This document shows, one piece after another, positions 16,391-25,610 of a stretch of DNA of 60,215 bases (position 1 is its first letter; each line of letters starts with the position of its first letter). Source of the DNA: Lactiplantibacillus songbeiensis (GTDB lineage Bacteria > Bacillota > Bacilli > Lactobacillales > Lactobacillaceae). The notes under the pieces were generated by a model, which saw nothing but the letters and a program-made list of their open reading frames with translations, did no database searches and was not told where the DNA came from. The stretch lies in contig NZ_BJDL01000027.1 in the NCBI RefSeq assembly GCF_005405125.1, positions 1 to 60,215 on the forward strand, in the 5' to 3' direction. The position numbers and the translations under genes are program-made.

Positions 16391-17149
16391 TCATCCTTTC
16401 TGGTCTTTATCCGGCGCTGTTTTGCGACTTTGCCGAATAAAATGAATGATTAACGTGATTACCACAGCCCCTAAAACAATTAAACCAAAGGCCACCGCAG
16501 GAATTTCAATATCAATTGCCGGAATTGATAGGAATAGTTTAAGCGCAATGATGGCAATTAAGCAATAGGCCATCGTCTCTAGTTCAGGGATCTTTTGCAT
16601 CAAGCGCATGATGATTTCAGCGATTCCACGCATGGCCGCAATCCCAATCATTCCACCGATTAACACAATCACTGGATTCTTCGAAATCGCCAACGACGCT
16701 AACACTGAGTCAATTGAGAAGACGATATCCATTAACTCAATCTGAACCACGACTGACCAAAACTGACTCATGCCCAAAAAGCGGCGTTGTTTTTTCGGCT
16801 TAGCCGTCGTCTGCTTTTTTTTCGTAAAGAATTGATAAACTAAATAAATTAAATAACCAGCGCCTAAAATCTTGATTTCCCAGAAGCCGATCAGATAGGT
16901 CCCAATCCCGATCACAATGAAGCGGAAGATATAAGCCCCCCACAACCCGTAAAACAATGATTTTTCTTGATCCTTCACAGAATCCAAGCTTTGGGTCTGA
17001 GCGGCTAGGACGACAGCATTATCCACGGACAACAAGCACTCAATCAGGGCCAATGATAAGATAATAATCCAATCATCAGGGGTGGTGATAATCTGACGCC
17101 AATTTTCAAGGCTGAAAAATGGCGCGTACAGTTGTTCAATAAAACGCAT
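16391..17149 (-). CDS. TerC family integral membrane protein
   Basis: 252 residues from ATG 17149, with AAGGGAG upstream; the longer frame to 17344 reads through element A copy 6 and is not real. About seven membrane helices with the family acidic motifs: LIECLLSVDNAVVLA and ELMDIVFSIDSVLAS. TerC proteins are implicated in tellurite resistance and, in Bacillus, in manganese export to exoenzymes and the cytosol boundary. A Mn2+-linked role is inference. First gene of a two-gene unit with the hydroxyacid dehydrogenase. Confidence 0.88.
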   Translation of the reverse strand: MRFIEQLYAPFFSLENWRQIITTPDDWIIILSLALIECLLSVDNAVVLAAQTQSLDSVKDQEKSLFYGLWGAYIFRFIVIGIGTYLIGFWEIKILGAGYLIYLVYQFFTKKKQTTAKPKKQRRFLGMSQFWSVVVQIELMDIVFSIDSVLASLAISKNPVIVLIGGMIGIAAMRGIAEIIMRLMQKIPELETMAYCLIAIIALKLFLSIPAIDIEIPAVAFGLIVLGAVVITLIIHFIRQSRKTAPDKDQKG

Positions 17150-17177
17150 CCTGACGTGCTCCCTTCTACTTATTTCA

Positions 17178-17571
17178 CGCTTGGTGCTAGTTGAAATTGC
17201 CGCCTGCCGGTTGGTTCCTAAAACGCTGGAACGCCATGGGCCATTTTGAAGCCAAAGCCCGGTCTTCAAAACTGGCCTTGGCCTAAGTCCGAGAAAACCA
17301 CTCACACTAAGGCCAACGACACGGCTGAGCATTTTAGGAACCAACCTCTCGGCTAAATTTGTGGTCGATAATAAATAATCATTATTCCCTGTTAATTAAC
17401 GCCGGGCGAGCCAGAATTGGCTCAGTGGTGTCGTTTATCTTAGTCGGTGATTTTCCGACCTAGATAAAGCCCGGCTTTCGAGACCGCACTTTGGCTCGAA
17501 AACGTGGCCACCACGTTCCAGCCGATTCTGGCCCAACCAGAGTGGCAATTTAAACTAACTAGCACCAAGTG
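17178..17571 (+). mobile_element. Element A copy 6: complete, with 11-bp target duplication
   Basis: 394 bp. Terminal inverted repeats CGCTTGGTGCTAGTT and AACTAGCACCAAGTG (14/15). It is flanked by identical direct repeats TACTTATTTCA at 17167-17177 and 17572-17582, as left by transposition. The left arm has outer stem GGTTCCTAAAACGCT / AGCATTTTAGGAACC; the right arm GGCGAGCCAGAATTGGCT / AGCCGATTCTGGCCC. It has no coding capacity of its own, so it would need a transposase from elsewhere. Confidence 0.95.
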
Positions 17572-17679
17572 TACTTATTTCATATAATTTTAATTATACG
17601 CCTTGTGAGAAAAATATCTAACTTGAGTTATCACAACCCCTAATGATCTAAATCTTAGCCAATTTACCGCTTAACACAT

Positions 17680-17712
17680 TAAAACGGCCAACCAACCGGC
17701 GACCGTTTTTAA
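17680..17712 (-). terminator. Terminator of the his operon
   Basis: AAAACGG ... CCGTTTTT hairpin with inner GGTTGG pairing, 31 bp after the hisC stop on the minus strand. Confidence 0.7.
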
Positions 17713-17742
17713 CTGCCAATAATTATTTTTTTAATCTAATTC

Positions 17743-18813
17743 CTACACCGCATAGGCCTTAATCAACGCCCGCAGTTGCGCCCCATCCGCGGCAGTCCCA
17801 ATCGTCAACCGCAGCCAATCTGGTCGCAAACCAGTTCGTAAACTGTACCCGTGATGTAATAGGTAATCCGCTAACTGATCCGCTTGTGGATAGTAAAAGA
17901 AAATGAAGTTAGCCGCGGACTCGTCAGCTTGAATCCCTTGCGCCTGAAAGAACTGCTGCCAATTGTCCCGTTCAGCCGCATTTTTAGCAACGGTCTGCCG
18001 AACAAAATCTTGATCCTGAACGGCTGCTAATGCTGCGACTTGCGTCAGTGAGTTCAAATTATAAGGTAACCGCACTGACTGCATCGTTGGGGCATATTGC
18101 TTGGAGAAAACGGCATAGCCCACGCGGAAGTTGGCTAACCCATAAGCCTTAGAAAACGTCCGCATCACCACCACATTCGGGTAACGACGCGGTAATTGCA
18201 TCGCTGAAACTGCGCCGGCATGCGGAACAAAGTCAAGGTATGCTTCATCAATTAGCACAATCGTTTCCGCGGGAACTTGTTGAATAAAGGCTTCTAAGTC
18301 CGCTAAGGTTTCAACTGTCCCGGTTGGATTATTCGGATTGCATAACCAGACCATTTTGACCGCTGATGTCAACCCTTGCGCCAATGCTTGAAAGTCCACG
18401 TGGTCATTAGCTAAGGTTGGTACCGAGACTAAGCGCGCTCCTTCAATCTCTGCATGCAACCCATATTCTGAAAAGGTTGGCGCTGAAACGAGGACTTGAT
18501 CACCGGGAGCTAAAAAGGTCCGCGAAACCATCACAATCATTTCATCTAGCCCCACACTAAAGACCAGTTGGACAGGATCAACTTGTTGTTGGGTCGCAAT
18601 CGCTTGCCGCAAAGCAGTCGCATCGCCATCCGGATAACGATTACTTTGATTGAAGTCCCAGCTTTTTACCGCCGCTGCGACTTTGGGTGAGGTCCCATAA
18701 GGATTCTCGTTGGCCGATAACCGAACTAACCGGTCTAAGCCAAGCTCTGCTTTGAGCGTCGCCAACGGTTTTTCGGGCACATACGGTGTTAACTTTTGAA
18801 TGCTTTCCTTCAT
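17743..18813 (-). CDS. hisC: Histidinol-phosphate aminotransferase
   Basis: 356 residues, class I/II PLP aminotransferase. VRLSANENPYGTSPKV is the HisC signature near the N-terminus; the PLP lysine is in RTFSKAYGLANFRVGY, with LCNPNNPTG and IDEAYLDF upstream. It converts imidazole acetol phosphate to histidinol phosphate. Last gene of the his operon, 12 bp after hisE. Confidence 0.95.
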   Translation of the reverse strand: MKESIQKLTPYVPEKPLATLKAELGLDRLVRLSANENPYGTSPKVAAAVKSWDFNQSNRYPDGDATALRQAIATQQQVDPVQLVFSVGLDEMIVMVSRTFLAPGDQVLVSAPTFSEYGLHAEIEGARLVSVPTLANDHVDFQALAQGLTSAVKMVWLCNPNNPTGTVETLADLEAFIQQVPAETIVLIDEAYLDFVPHAGAVSAMQLPRRYPNVVVMRTFSKAYGLANFRVGYAVFSKQYAPTMQSVRLPYNLNSLTQVAALAAVQDQDFVRQTVAKNAAERDNWQQFFQAQGIQADESAANFIFFYYPQADQLADYLLHHGYSLRTGLRPDWLRLTIGTAADGAQLRALIKAYAV

Positions 18814-18825
18814 ATAAAAGGCCTC

Positions 18826-19146
18826 CTACAAATTCTTGATTTTGGGGCGGTCCTTAAAGTCACTCATTTTACCTTCCCGCTTAGCGAGTTCGGCCTTAAT
18901 CTGATCAAAGCTGACCCCACGTTGAACTAACAACACTAAGACGTGGTAGAACAAGTCGGCTGTTTCGTAGACTAAGGCATCGTCGTCTGGATTTTTAGCG
19001 GCCACGACCACTTCCGTCGACTCTTCACCGACTTTTTTCAAAATTTTATCGAGTCCTTCGGTAAATAAATAATCGGTATACGACCCTTTTTTCGGATTTT
19101 TTTGCCGTTGGGCGATTAATTGATATAAGTCTTCCATATTTTGCAT
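18826..19146 (-). CDS. hisE: Phosphoribosyl-ATP pyrophosphatase
   Basis: 106 residues from ATG 19146 (GAGAGG upstream); a longer frame overlaps hisI and has no site. [20 protein letters not shown] and [11 protein letters not shown] carry the acidic residues of the MazG-like fold that bind Mg2+. It catalyses the second step of histidine synthesis. Separate hisE and hisI genes here, not the fused hisIE of enterobacteria. Confidence 0.93.
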   Translation of the reverse strand: MQNMEDLYQLIAQRQKNPKKGSYTDYLFTEGLDKILKKVGEESTEVVVAAKNPDDDALVYETADLFYHVLVLLVQRGVSFDQIKAELAKREGKMSDFKDRPKIKNL

Positions 19147-19162
19147 AAGTGATAATCCTCTC

Positions 19163-19480
19163 TTATTTGACTGTCTTAAAAAAACAACTCTTGTGGCCGG
19201 TATGACACGCTGGCCCATGCGGCGTCACCGCAATAAGCAAAGTGTCATTGTCGCAATCGAGCTTAATACTGACCACATCTTGTAAATTACCGCTGGTTGC
19301 ACCTTTATGCCATAACTCTTGCCGCGACCGGGACCAAAACCAAGTCTGACCACTCGCGAGGGTCCGCCGATAACTTTCCGCATTCATCCAAGCGACCATC
19401 AATACATCCTTGGTCTGCGCATCTGTCACGACGGTCGTCACTAGCCCGGCCCCTTTTTCAAAATCAGGTTGTTCATTCAT
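19163..19480 (-). CDS. hisI: Phosphoribosyl-AMP cyclohydrolase
   Basis: 105 residues. Metal-binding LDCDNDTLL and the zinc cysteines of [13 protein letters not shown] are present, with [19 protein letters not shown] the substrate segment. It opens the purine ring of PR-AMP in the third step. Overlaps hisF by 4 bp. Confidence 0.95.
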   Translation of the reverse strand: MNEQPDFEKGAGLVTTVVTDAQTKDVLMVAWMNAESYRRTLASGQTWFWSRSRQELWHKGATSGNLQDVVSIKLDCDNDTLLIAVTPHGPACHTGHKSCFFKTVK

Positions 19481-20235
19481 CGCACAACCACCGCCTTTTG
19501 CCGTAACGCCTGCTTAACTTCACTAATGGTCAGCTCACCATAATGGAACACGGAGGCCGCCAACGCCCCATCCACTGGGGATTGTTGGAAAACATCCACG
19601 AAGTCGGCTAACCCACCGGCCCCACCAGAGGCGATAATGGGCACTTTAACTGCCGCCCCTAACGCTTGATAGAGGCCTAAGTCAAAGCCTGCTTTAGTGC
19701 CATCGCGATCCATGCTCGTCACCAATAATTCACCAGCACCTAACGCCACGGCTTGCTTAGCCCAAGCGATCGTCTCCAAGTCCGTTGCTTGACGACCACC
19801 ATGGGTATACACCCGGTATTGTTGGGCTGTCGCATCCCAAGCAGTGTCAATGGCAACCACGATACACTGATTGCCAAACTTTTCGGCCCCCGCTTGAATT
19901 AGCTGCGGGTCAGCAACGGCGGCCGAATTAATGGCGACTTTATCGGCCCCGGCTTTTAATAACCGCTGCATATCAGCGACACTACTAATGCCACCACCAA
20001 TCGTTAAGGGCATAAAGACTTGGGCGGAAACTTGTTCAACCAACGCTGCCATTGTTTTGCGATGTTCATTAGTCGCTGAAATGTCTAGAAAGACTAATTC
20101 ATCGGCGCCTTGCTGCTGATAGGCCGCGGCAATGGCAACTGGGTCGCCGACATCGGTTAGGTGCACAAAGTTCACACCCTTTTTGACGCGCCCATCGGCC
20201 ACATCGAGACAAGGAATAAGTCGTTTTGCTAACAT
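19477..20235 (-). CDS. hisF: Imidazole glycerol phosphate synthase, cyclase subunit
   Basis: 252 residues, (beta-alpha)8 barrel. Catalytic Asp in [15 protein letters not shown] and in VVAIDTAWD; phosphate sites GGGIS and ASGGAGG. It uses ammonia from HisH to make imidazole glycerol phosphate and AICAR. Overlaps hisA by 7 bp. Confidence 0.96.
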   Translation of the reverse strand: MLAKRLIPCLDVADGRVKKGVNFVHLTDVGDPVAIAAAYQQQGADELVFLDISATNEHRKTMAALVEQVSAQVFMPLTIGGGISSVADMQRLLKAGADKVAINSAAVADPQLIQAGAEKFGNQCIVVAIDTAWDATAQQYRVYTHGGRQATDLETIAWAKQAVALGAGELLVTSMDRDGTKAGFDLGLYQALGAAVKVPIIASGGAGGLADFVDVFQQSPVDGALAASVFHYGELTISEVKQALRQKAVVVR

Positions 20236-20954
20236 GCATCCACCTCCGCTAGTTCTGCCAAGGTAACGGACCCTTCATACAAAGCTTTACCGATAATGGC
20301 ATCGGCAATGCCCATCGCCTGTAGTGTCTGCAAATCGGCCACATTGCGAATGCCCCCACTAGCAACAAGTTGCGCTTGGGGCAATTGAGCATGTAACTGA
20401 CCAAGTAAATTCAAGTTAGGCCCTTGCATGGTGCCATCGCGAGCGACATCAGTCACGACAAAGTGCTTAGCACCACTCGCCATCATCGTTTGAATCAGTG
20501 TGCTCATCTTGGTCTGCGATTGTTCTAACCAACCGTTAATTGCCACTTGCCCATCCTGACCATCAACGCCGATCACGATGCGTTCACCACCAAATGTGGT
20601 TAATAACCGCTTCACTAGCGCCGGATCAGTCAAAGCTGCGGAGCCAATAATTAAACGATCTACGCCTAATTTTAGGTAACGAGCCGCTAAGTCATAGCTA
20701 CGAATCCCGCCGCCTAGCTCCAGTGTTCCATTAAAGGCCGCCCGAATCGCGGCCACCGTGGCCAAGTTTTCTGGTCGACCAGATTTTGCCCCATCTAGAT
20801 CAACTAAATGTAACTGTTGTAATCCGGCGGCATTAATTTGTTGCGCTTGCACGACCGGGTCCGCGTTAATCAAGGTCGCTTGACTAAAATCACCTTGATA
20901 TAAGCGGACGCTCTGGCCGGCTTTTAAATCAATTGCTGGAAAAATCATTGGCAC
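20229..20954 (-). CDS. hisA: ProFAR isomerase
   Basis: 241 residues, half-barrel paralogue of HisF. Catalytic Asp in [14 protein letters not shown] and in [15 protein letters not shown]; phosphate sites GGGIRS and ASGGIRN. It performs the Amadori isomerisation of the fourth step. Overlaps hisH by 26 bp, the longest overlap in the operon. Confidence 0.95.
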   Translation of the reverse strand: MPMIFPAIDLKAGQSVRLYQGDFSQATLINADPVVQAQQINAAGLQQLHLVDLDGAKSGRPENLATVAAIRAAFNGTLELGGGIRSYDLAARYLKLGVDRLIIGSAALTDPALVKRLLTTFGGERIVIGVDGQDGQVAINGWLEQSQTKMSTLIQTMMASGAKHFVVTDVARDGTMQGPNLNLLGQLHAQLPQAQLVASGGIRNVADLQTLQAMGIADAIIGKALYEGSVTLAELAEVDAC

Positions 20955-21555
20955 TCACCATTTCCTTAAAACTTGCTAGTTGCTGTAACCCGACTTGCCC
21001 ACTTTTTTCCGGATGGAACTGCATGCCAACGACGTTTTGCCGTTGGACGATGCTCGGAATTGCCACGCCATGCTGGACGGTCGCAACAATCTGCTCAGCT
21101 GGACTGACCGCATAGTACGAATGCACGAAATACGTATACGCACCATCAATACTGGCAAAGGGACTATTGGGCTGTTGTAGTTCATTTTCATTCCAGCCCA
21201 TCTGTGGCACTTTTACACCTAAATCGCTAGGAATCGCAGTCACTTGGCCTTGCAATAGACCGAGCCCCGCGTGATCGCCGTATTCGCTACTGCGTTCAAA
21301 CAATAATTGCATGCCTAAACAAATCCCCAACATCGGCTTGCCCGCTTGCGCTACTTGTTGCAAGACGGGAACTAGTTGCCGGTTATTTAAGGCGGTCATC
21401 GCCGCAGCAAAGGCGCCAACTCCTGGTAAGATAACGGCGTCCGCTTGCGTTAAGACTGCTGGATCAGCTGTTAAGGTCGTCGGTACTTGTAAATAAGCAA
21501 ATGCTTTTTGCAAGTTGCGGGTGTTCCCGGTATCGTAATCCACGATTGCAAACAT
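20929..21555 (-). CDS. hisH: Imidazole glycerol phosphate synthase, glutamine amidotransferase subunit
   Basis: 208 residues, class I amidotransferase. Nucleophile in MLGICLGMQLLFE, catalytic His/Glu in GMQFHPEKSG, N-terminal IVDYDTGNTRNL. It delivers ammonia to HisF. Directly abuts hisB. Confidence 0.96.
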   Translation of the reverse strand: MFAIVDYDTGNTRNLQKAFAYLQVPTTLTADPAVLTQADAVILPGVGAFAAAMTALNNRQLVPVLQQVAQAGKPMLGICLGMQLLFERSSEYGDHAGLGLLQGQVTAIPSDLGVKVPQMGWNENELQQPNSPFASIDGAYTYFVHSYYAVSPAEQIVATVQHGVAIPSIVQRQNVVGMQFHPEKSGQVGLQQLASFKEMVSANDFSSN

Positions 21556-22140
21556 CTAAATCACGCCCTTCGTCGAGTTCACGCCGATAATGTCGGGATT
21601 AACTGTGACCGCCGCCCGCATCGCGCGACCCAAAGCTTTGAATAAACTTTCAACTTTGTGGTGGGTATTCCGACCGTAAAGAATCCGCGCATGTAAGTTC
21701 ATCTCGGCTGCAAAGGCAACCGCTTGGAAGAAGTCTTCAACGGTTTCCGTATCCAGTCCACCTAAGCGTGGATTGGTTAATTCGGCGTCAAAGACTAAGT
21801 ATGAGCGACCACTCAAGTCGACACTAACTTGGCCGAGCGTCTCATCCATCGGCACAAATGCTGTCCCGTAGCGTTCGATGCCGACTTTATCGCCCAACGC
21901 TTTTTTGAAGCACTCACCTAAGACAATCCCGGTGTCTTCAGTCGTGTGGTGCGGATCAACATCCAAGTCGCCATGTGCTTTGACAACCAGGCCGAAACGA
22001 CCGTGCTTGGCGAATAAGTTCAGCATGTGATTTAAAAAGCCAATTCCCGTATCAATCTCAATGCCACTCTGTTCATCTAAGTTCAAACTAATTTCAATCT
22101 GTGTTTCTTGGGTGACGCGTTTAATGGTTGCTTGTCGCAT
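21556..22140 (-). CDS. hisB: Imidazoleglycerol-phosphate dehydratase
   Basis: 194 residues, the monofunctional dehydratase. The manganese-binding histidine clusters are [25 protein letters not shown] and [13 protein letters not shown]. No phosphatase domain is fused; the separate histidinol phosphatase hisK is upstream of the operon. Starts 12 bp after hisD. Confidence 0.96.
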   Translation of the reverse strand: MRQATIKRVTQETQIEISLNLDEQSGIEIDTGIGFLNHMLNLFAKHGRFGLVVKAHGDLDVDPHHTTEDTGIVLGECFKKALGDKVGIERYGTAFVPMDETLGQVSVDLSGRSYLVFDAELTNPRLGGLDTETVEDFFQAVAFAAEMNLHARILYGRNTHHKVESLFKALGRAMRAAVTVNPDIIGVNSTKGVI

Positions 22141-22152
22141 AAATAGGACCTC

Positions 22153-23439
22153 CTAGTCGTAGTACGTGTCAAAACGGGCTTCAATCGCACGGGCGTGACC
22201 TTCTAGACCTTCCACTCGTGCTAAGGTAGTGATGGCTTTAGCTTCTTTAGCTAAGGCTGGTTTTGTATATTGAATAAAGGACGTGCGTTTGACGAAATCG
22301 TAAACGCCTAAAGGTGAACTAAACCGTGCCGTCCCACTGGTAGGTAAGATGTGATTGGGACCAGCGACGTAATCACCTAAAGGTTCGGAAGCATAACGGC
22401 CTAAGAAGACCGACCCCGCATTACGAATCAAGTTTAAGTACTGGGTTGGGTTTGTTAACTGAATCTCTAAATGTTCCGGAGCGACCGTATTCATCAACTC
22501 AAACATATCTTCAACCCGGTCAACGACTGCAATAAACCCTTTTTCATTAACGGATGCCGTGGCAATTGCCGTTCGTGGCAAAACACTCAACTGTGAAGTC
22601 ACATTGTCACTAACCGCTTGAGCTAGCTTGGGACTATCAGTGATTAAGATGGGCCGTGCCAACTTGTCATGTTCCGCTTGGCTCAATAAGTCGGCAGCCA
22701 GTTCGCGCGGATTAGCACTATCATCGGCAATAATCCCAATTTCTGAAGGACCAGCAACCATATCAATGGCCACTTGACCAAAGACTTGCTTCTTCGCCGT
22801 TGCCACAAAGACATTCCCGGGACCGATAATCTTATCAACTTGCGGAATGGAATCCGTCCCGTATGCCAAAGCCGCAATCGCTTGGGCACCGCCAACTTGA
22901 TAGATTGCATCGACACCAGCGATTTTAGCAGCGGCTAACACGGCAGGATTAATGCCATCTGGCTGAGGTGGTGTCACCATAATAACTTCATCGACACCGG
23001 CAATCTTGGCCGGTAAGGCACTCATTAATAACGTTGACGGATAGGCTGCCGTCCCACCTGGCACGTATAACCCGACCCGCTTTAGTGGCAATAACTTTTG
23101 TCCGCGCAAGACCCCCGGTTGTTCGGCGTCAATAAAGCCCGTCGCCTTTTCCTTTTCGTGGAAGCTGGTAATGTTGCGCTTAGCGAGTAACAACGCCTGC
23201 TTAACCGCTGGATCTAATTGCTCATAAGCCGCATCAATCGTAGCTTGATCGAGCTTGAATTGATCAATATCAACGTTATCGAATTGTTGTTCATAGGCTC
23301 TTAAGGCGGTATCGCCATTTTCAATCACATTAGCGATAATCTTTTGGACGGCGGCAACCACTTTGGCGTCAGTTAATTGTTGCGTTTTAGTCTGGACTAA
23401 CTTTTTTAAAGTCGCTAAATCTTCATTAATAATTTTCAT
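22153..23439 (-). CDS. hisD: Histidinol dehydrogenase
   Basis: 428 residues. Zn ligands in LLSQAEHDKLA, catalytic pair in TVAPEHLEIQL, signature IGPGNVFVATAKKQV region and C-terminal GLEGHA. It oxidises histidinol to histidine in two NAD+ steps. Overlaps hisG by 4 bp. Confidence 0.96.
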   Translation of the reverse strand: MKIINEDLATLKKLVQTKTQQLTDAKVVAAVQKIIANVIENGDTALRAYEQQFDNVDIDQFKLDQATIDAAYEQLDPAVKQALLLAKRNITSFHEKEKATGFIDAEQPGVLRGQKLLPLKRVGLYVPGGTAAYPSTLLMSALPAKIAGVDEVIMVTPPQPDGINPAVLAAAKIAGVDAIYQVGGAQAIAALAYGTDSIPQVDKIIGPGNVFVATAKKQVFGQVAIDMVAGPSEIGIIADDSANPRELAADLLSQAEHDKLARPILITDSPKLAQAVSDNVTSQLSVLPRTAIATASVNEKGFIAVVDRVEDMFELMNTVAPEHLEIQLTNPTQYLNLIRNAGSVFLGRYASEPLGDYVAGPNHILPTSGTARFSSPLGVYDFVKRTSFIQYTKPALAKEAKAITTLARVEGLEGHARAIEARFDTYYD

Positions 23440-24098
23440 AATTGCGAGACTTCCTTTTCTGCATTGGCATTCACGACGGCGGCCAGTTGATCGACTAATG
23501 AGAAGATAGCGGTTTGATGTTGCTTGAGCGCTAGTCGATTGACAACTAACCGCGTAGAAACTGGTTGTAGATAATCATAAATCTGTAAGTGGTTCTCCCG
23601 AATCGTCGTACCGGTTTCAGTGATATCAACGATGGCATCCGCTAAACCGGTTAACGGTGCCAATTCTACCGACCCTTCAATCTTGATAATCTCCACGTCT
23701 TGGCCCAACCGGTCAAAGTAACGTTTCGTGATTAACGGATATTTGGTCCCAATAATCTTACGTTGTGGGGCTTGTGGGTCAAAATCGGCAGTCGAGGCTA
23801 AGACGAATTGACATTGGCCGACCCCTAAATCTAATAATTCATATTGCGTACTTTGATGTTCAACCAGAATGTCACTGCCGACAATACCGATATCGGCAGC
23901 GCCCCGTTCGAGAAACGTCGTCACATCCGGGCCTTTTGCGAGGATGAATTCATACGGTTGGGTGGTGGAATCAAAGATCAACCGCCGTTGCTTATGCCGT
24001 ACTAACGAACAATCAACCCCGGCTTGTTCTAATAAGGGTAAGACCTGCGTCTCAACCCGACCTTTCGTTAAAGCGATTTTTAATCGTGAGTCACTCAT
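23436..24098 (-). CDS. hisG: ATP phosphoribosyltransferase, short form
   Basis: 220 residues, the short HisG lacking the C-terminal regulatory domain. LTKGRVETQVLPLLEQAG, GAADIGIVGSDIL and the PRPP-binding DIVDITETGTTIRENHL are seen. Short HisG needs HisZ to form the active, histidine-inhibited hetero-octamer; hisZ overlaps it by 8 bp. Confidence 0.95.
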   Translation of the reverse strand: MSDSRLKIALTKGRVETQVLPLLEQAGVDCSLVRHKQRRLIFDSTTQPYEFILAKGPDVTTFLERGAADIGIVGSDILVEHQSTQYELLDLGVGQCQFVLASTADFDPQAPQRKIIGTKYPLITKRYFDRLGQDVEIIKIEGSVELAPLTGLADAIVDITETGTTIRENHLQIYDYLQPVSTRLVVNRLALKQHQTAIFSLVDQLAAVVNANAEKEVSQL

Positions 24099-25242
24099 CT
24101 AAGTCACCTTCCGTCAAATCAATCAAAGTGGCACCCATCTGTGCGGCTTCTTGCTTTGCAGCCGCCACGTTATCCGCTAAACTCAAACTAGCCTGCTGGT
24201 ATTTCAACAACAACTGTTCCGCTTGTGACCATTGCGCTGGTTGAAAGTAAATCAACTGGCGCGGGGTCGGTACGGCCTGTTTGAGCGCTAATTCAGTCAA
24301 CAAGTCCAGGTCTAAGCCCATCCCCACTGCTGGTTCACTATTAGCTTGAAAGTTCGCCAGTAACTGGTCATAACGTCCCCCGCTGAATAAGTACCCAGCG
24401 CCGGCTTGCGAATAGCCACGAAAAGTCAGGCCAGTATAATACTTCTGTGGTGCTTGGCTACTAAGATCAATCGAAACTGCTTGTTCAGGCATCGTGGTTT
24501 GCATCCAACGCACCACCGTCTTCAACCGGGCAACCGCACCGTCCACAATGGTGGGTAAGGACGCGGTCGCCAATTGCTTAAAAATTGTCGCTGGATCACC
24601 AAACAACCGTGGCCATTGTTGTAAGAATGGATATAAGGCTTGATCTTGGTACGCCGCAATTAATGCTTCATATCGTGGGACTTGCTTATTGAACAACGCT
24701 TGTTTGATTGCTGTTTGTTCAGCGGGATCAGCCGTCAAGGTCGCCACGACTTGCGGTACAAATTGCGCATCCCCGAGTTCAATCTCAACGGCATCATCGA
24801 TCAGTTCAGCGCTGAGTTGATTGGCAATCGCTAAACATTCCAACTCTGCTTTTAATGACGGATACCCAATCAGTTCGACACCCGCTTGGGTCATTTGGTT
24901 ATAAGACCCCGACAAACGACGACTCACCCGAAAGATATCGCCAACGTAACTAAACTTTTGCGGTAATGGGATTTTCGTGGCGCTCAAGAAGCGGGCTATC
25001 GGCAACGTCATATCTGGCCGCAACACTAAGGTCTGGCCTTCCGGATCTAACAACCGATACAATTGGGTGTTGCCCATTTGGTACGGATCAAAGACCGCTT
25101 GATTCTCTAATAACGGCGTTGCTATCGGCGCTAACCCGCGTTGCTTAAAATGGGCTTGGATCACCGAAATTAATTGTTGCTTCGTGGCAGCCCGTCGTCC
25201 GAACTCATCACGCGTACCGAGTGGTAAAAGATTACTTAACAT
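24091..25242 (-). CDS. hisZ: ATP phosphoribosyltransferase regulatory subunit (HisRS-like)
   Basis: 383 residues from ATG 25242, 8 bases after AGGAGG; a TTG two codons earlier is too close to the site. Class II tRNA-synthetase-like fold with motif 2 VGDIFRVSRRLSGSYNQMTQ and LFSGGRYDQLL, but no anticodon-binding domain as in true HisS. It activates short HisG and senses histidine. First gene of the operon behind a T-box. Confidence 0.93.
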   Translation of the reverse strand: MLSNLLPLGTRDEFGRRAATKQQLISVIQAHFKQRGLAPIATPLLENQAVFDPYQMGNTQLYRLLDPEGQTLVLRPDMTLPIARFLSATKIPLPQKFSYVGDIFRVSRRLSGSYNQMTQAGVELIGYPSLKAELECLAIANQLSAELIDDAVEIELGDAQFVPQVVATLTADPAEQTAIKQALFNKQVPRYEALIAAYQDQALYPFLQQWPRLFGDPATIFKQLATASLPTIVDGAVARLKTVVRWMQTTMPEQAVSIDLSSQAPQKYYTGLTFRGYSQAGAGYLFSGGRYDQLLANFQANSEPAVGMGLDLDLLTELALKQAVPTPRQLIYFQPAQWSQAEQLLLKYQQASLSLADNVAAAKQEAAQMGATLIDLTEGDLDE

Positions 25243-25283
25243 TGCCAACGCCTCCTTAACGTTTTTTGATCATTGATTTTAAT

Positions 25284-25572
25284 AAAAAAACGCCCTTCTA
25301 GCAAAATTGCTAAAAGGACGTTTTGAACGTGGTTCCACCTTAATTCGTTGCCAGCTCACACTGGTAACCTCATGTTGACAAAAAGTCAACGTGGCTAACG
25401 ATGCCATTCGACTAAGGCTAATAAGACTGGTTCACCTTAGCAGTTCATAGATGTGGGTTCATTAATAATGTCTGCCCGGTTCGCAGCTACCCGGACTCTC
25501 TGGATGAGGAAATTATTAACTACTTTTTCTAATCACAACCGTTTATTAAAATTTGATTAGTTATTTAATTTA
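25284..25572 (-). ncRNA. Histidine T-box leader
   Basis: Minus strand: stem I base AGTAGTT / AACTGCT with CCCACATC just inside, giving candidate specifier CAC (His); T-box AAGGTGGAACCACG; terminator ACGTCCTTTTAGCAA / TTGCTAGAAGGGCGT with seven T. Uncharged tRNA-His should cause readthrough into hisZGDBHAFIEC. Specificity rests on CAC and on the operon. Confidence 0.92.
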
Positions 25573-25578
25573 AAACTC

Positions 25579-25607
25579 ATTCTAGTGACTTTCATGGCGC
25601 TTGTCAA
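25579..25607 (-). promoter_or_regulatory. Promoter of the his operon
   Basis: Minus strand TTGACA (25607-25602), 17-base spacer, TAGAAT (25584-25579). It starts 4 bp after the hisK stop codon, so hisK has no room for its own terminator and readthrough into the T-box is possible. Confidence 0.85.
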
Positions 25608-25610
25608 CCA

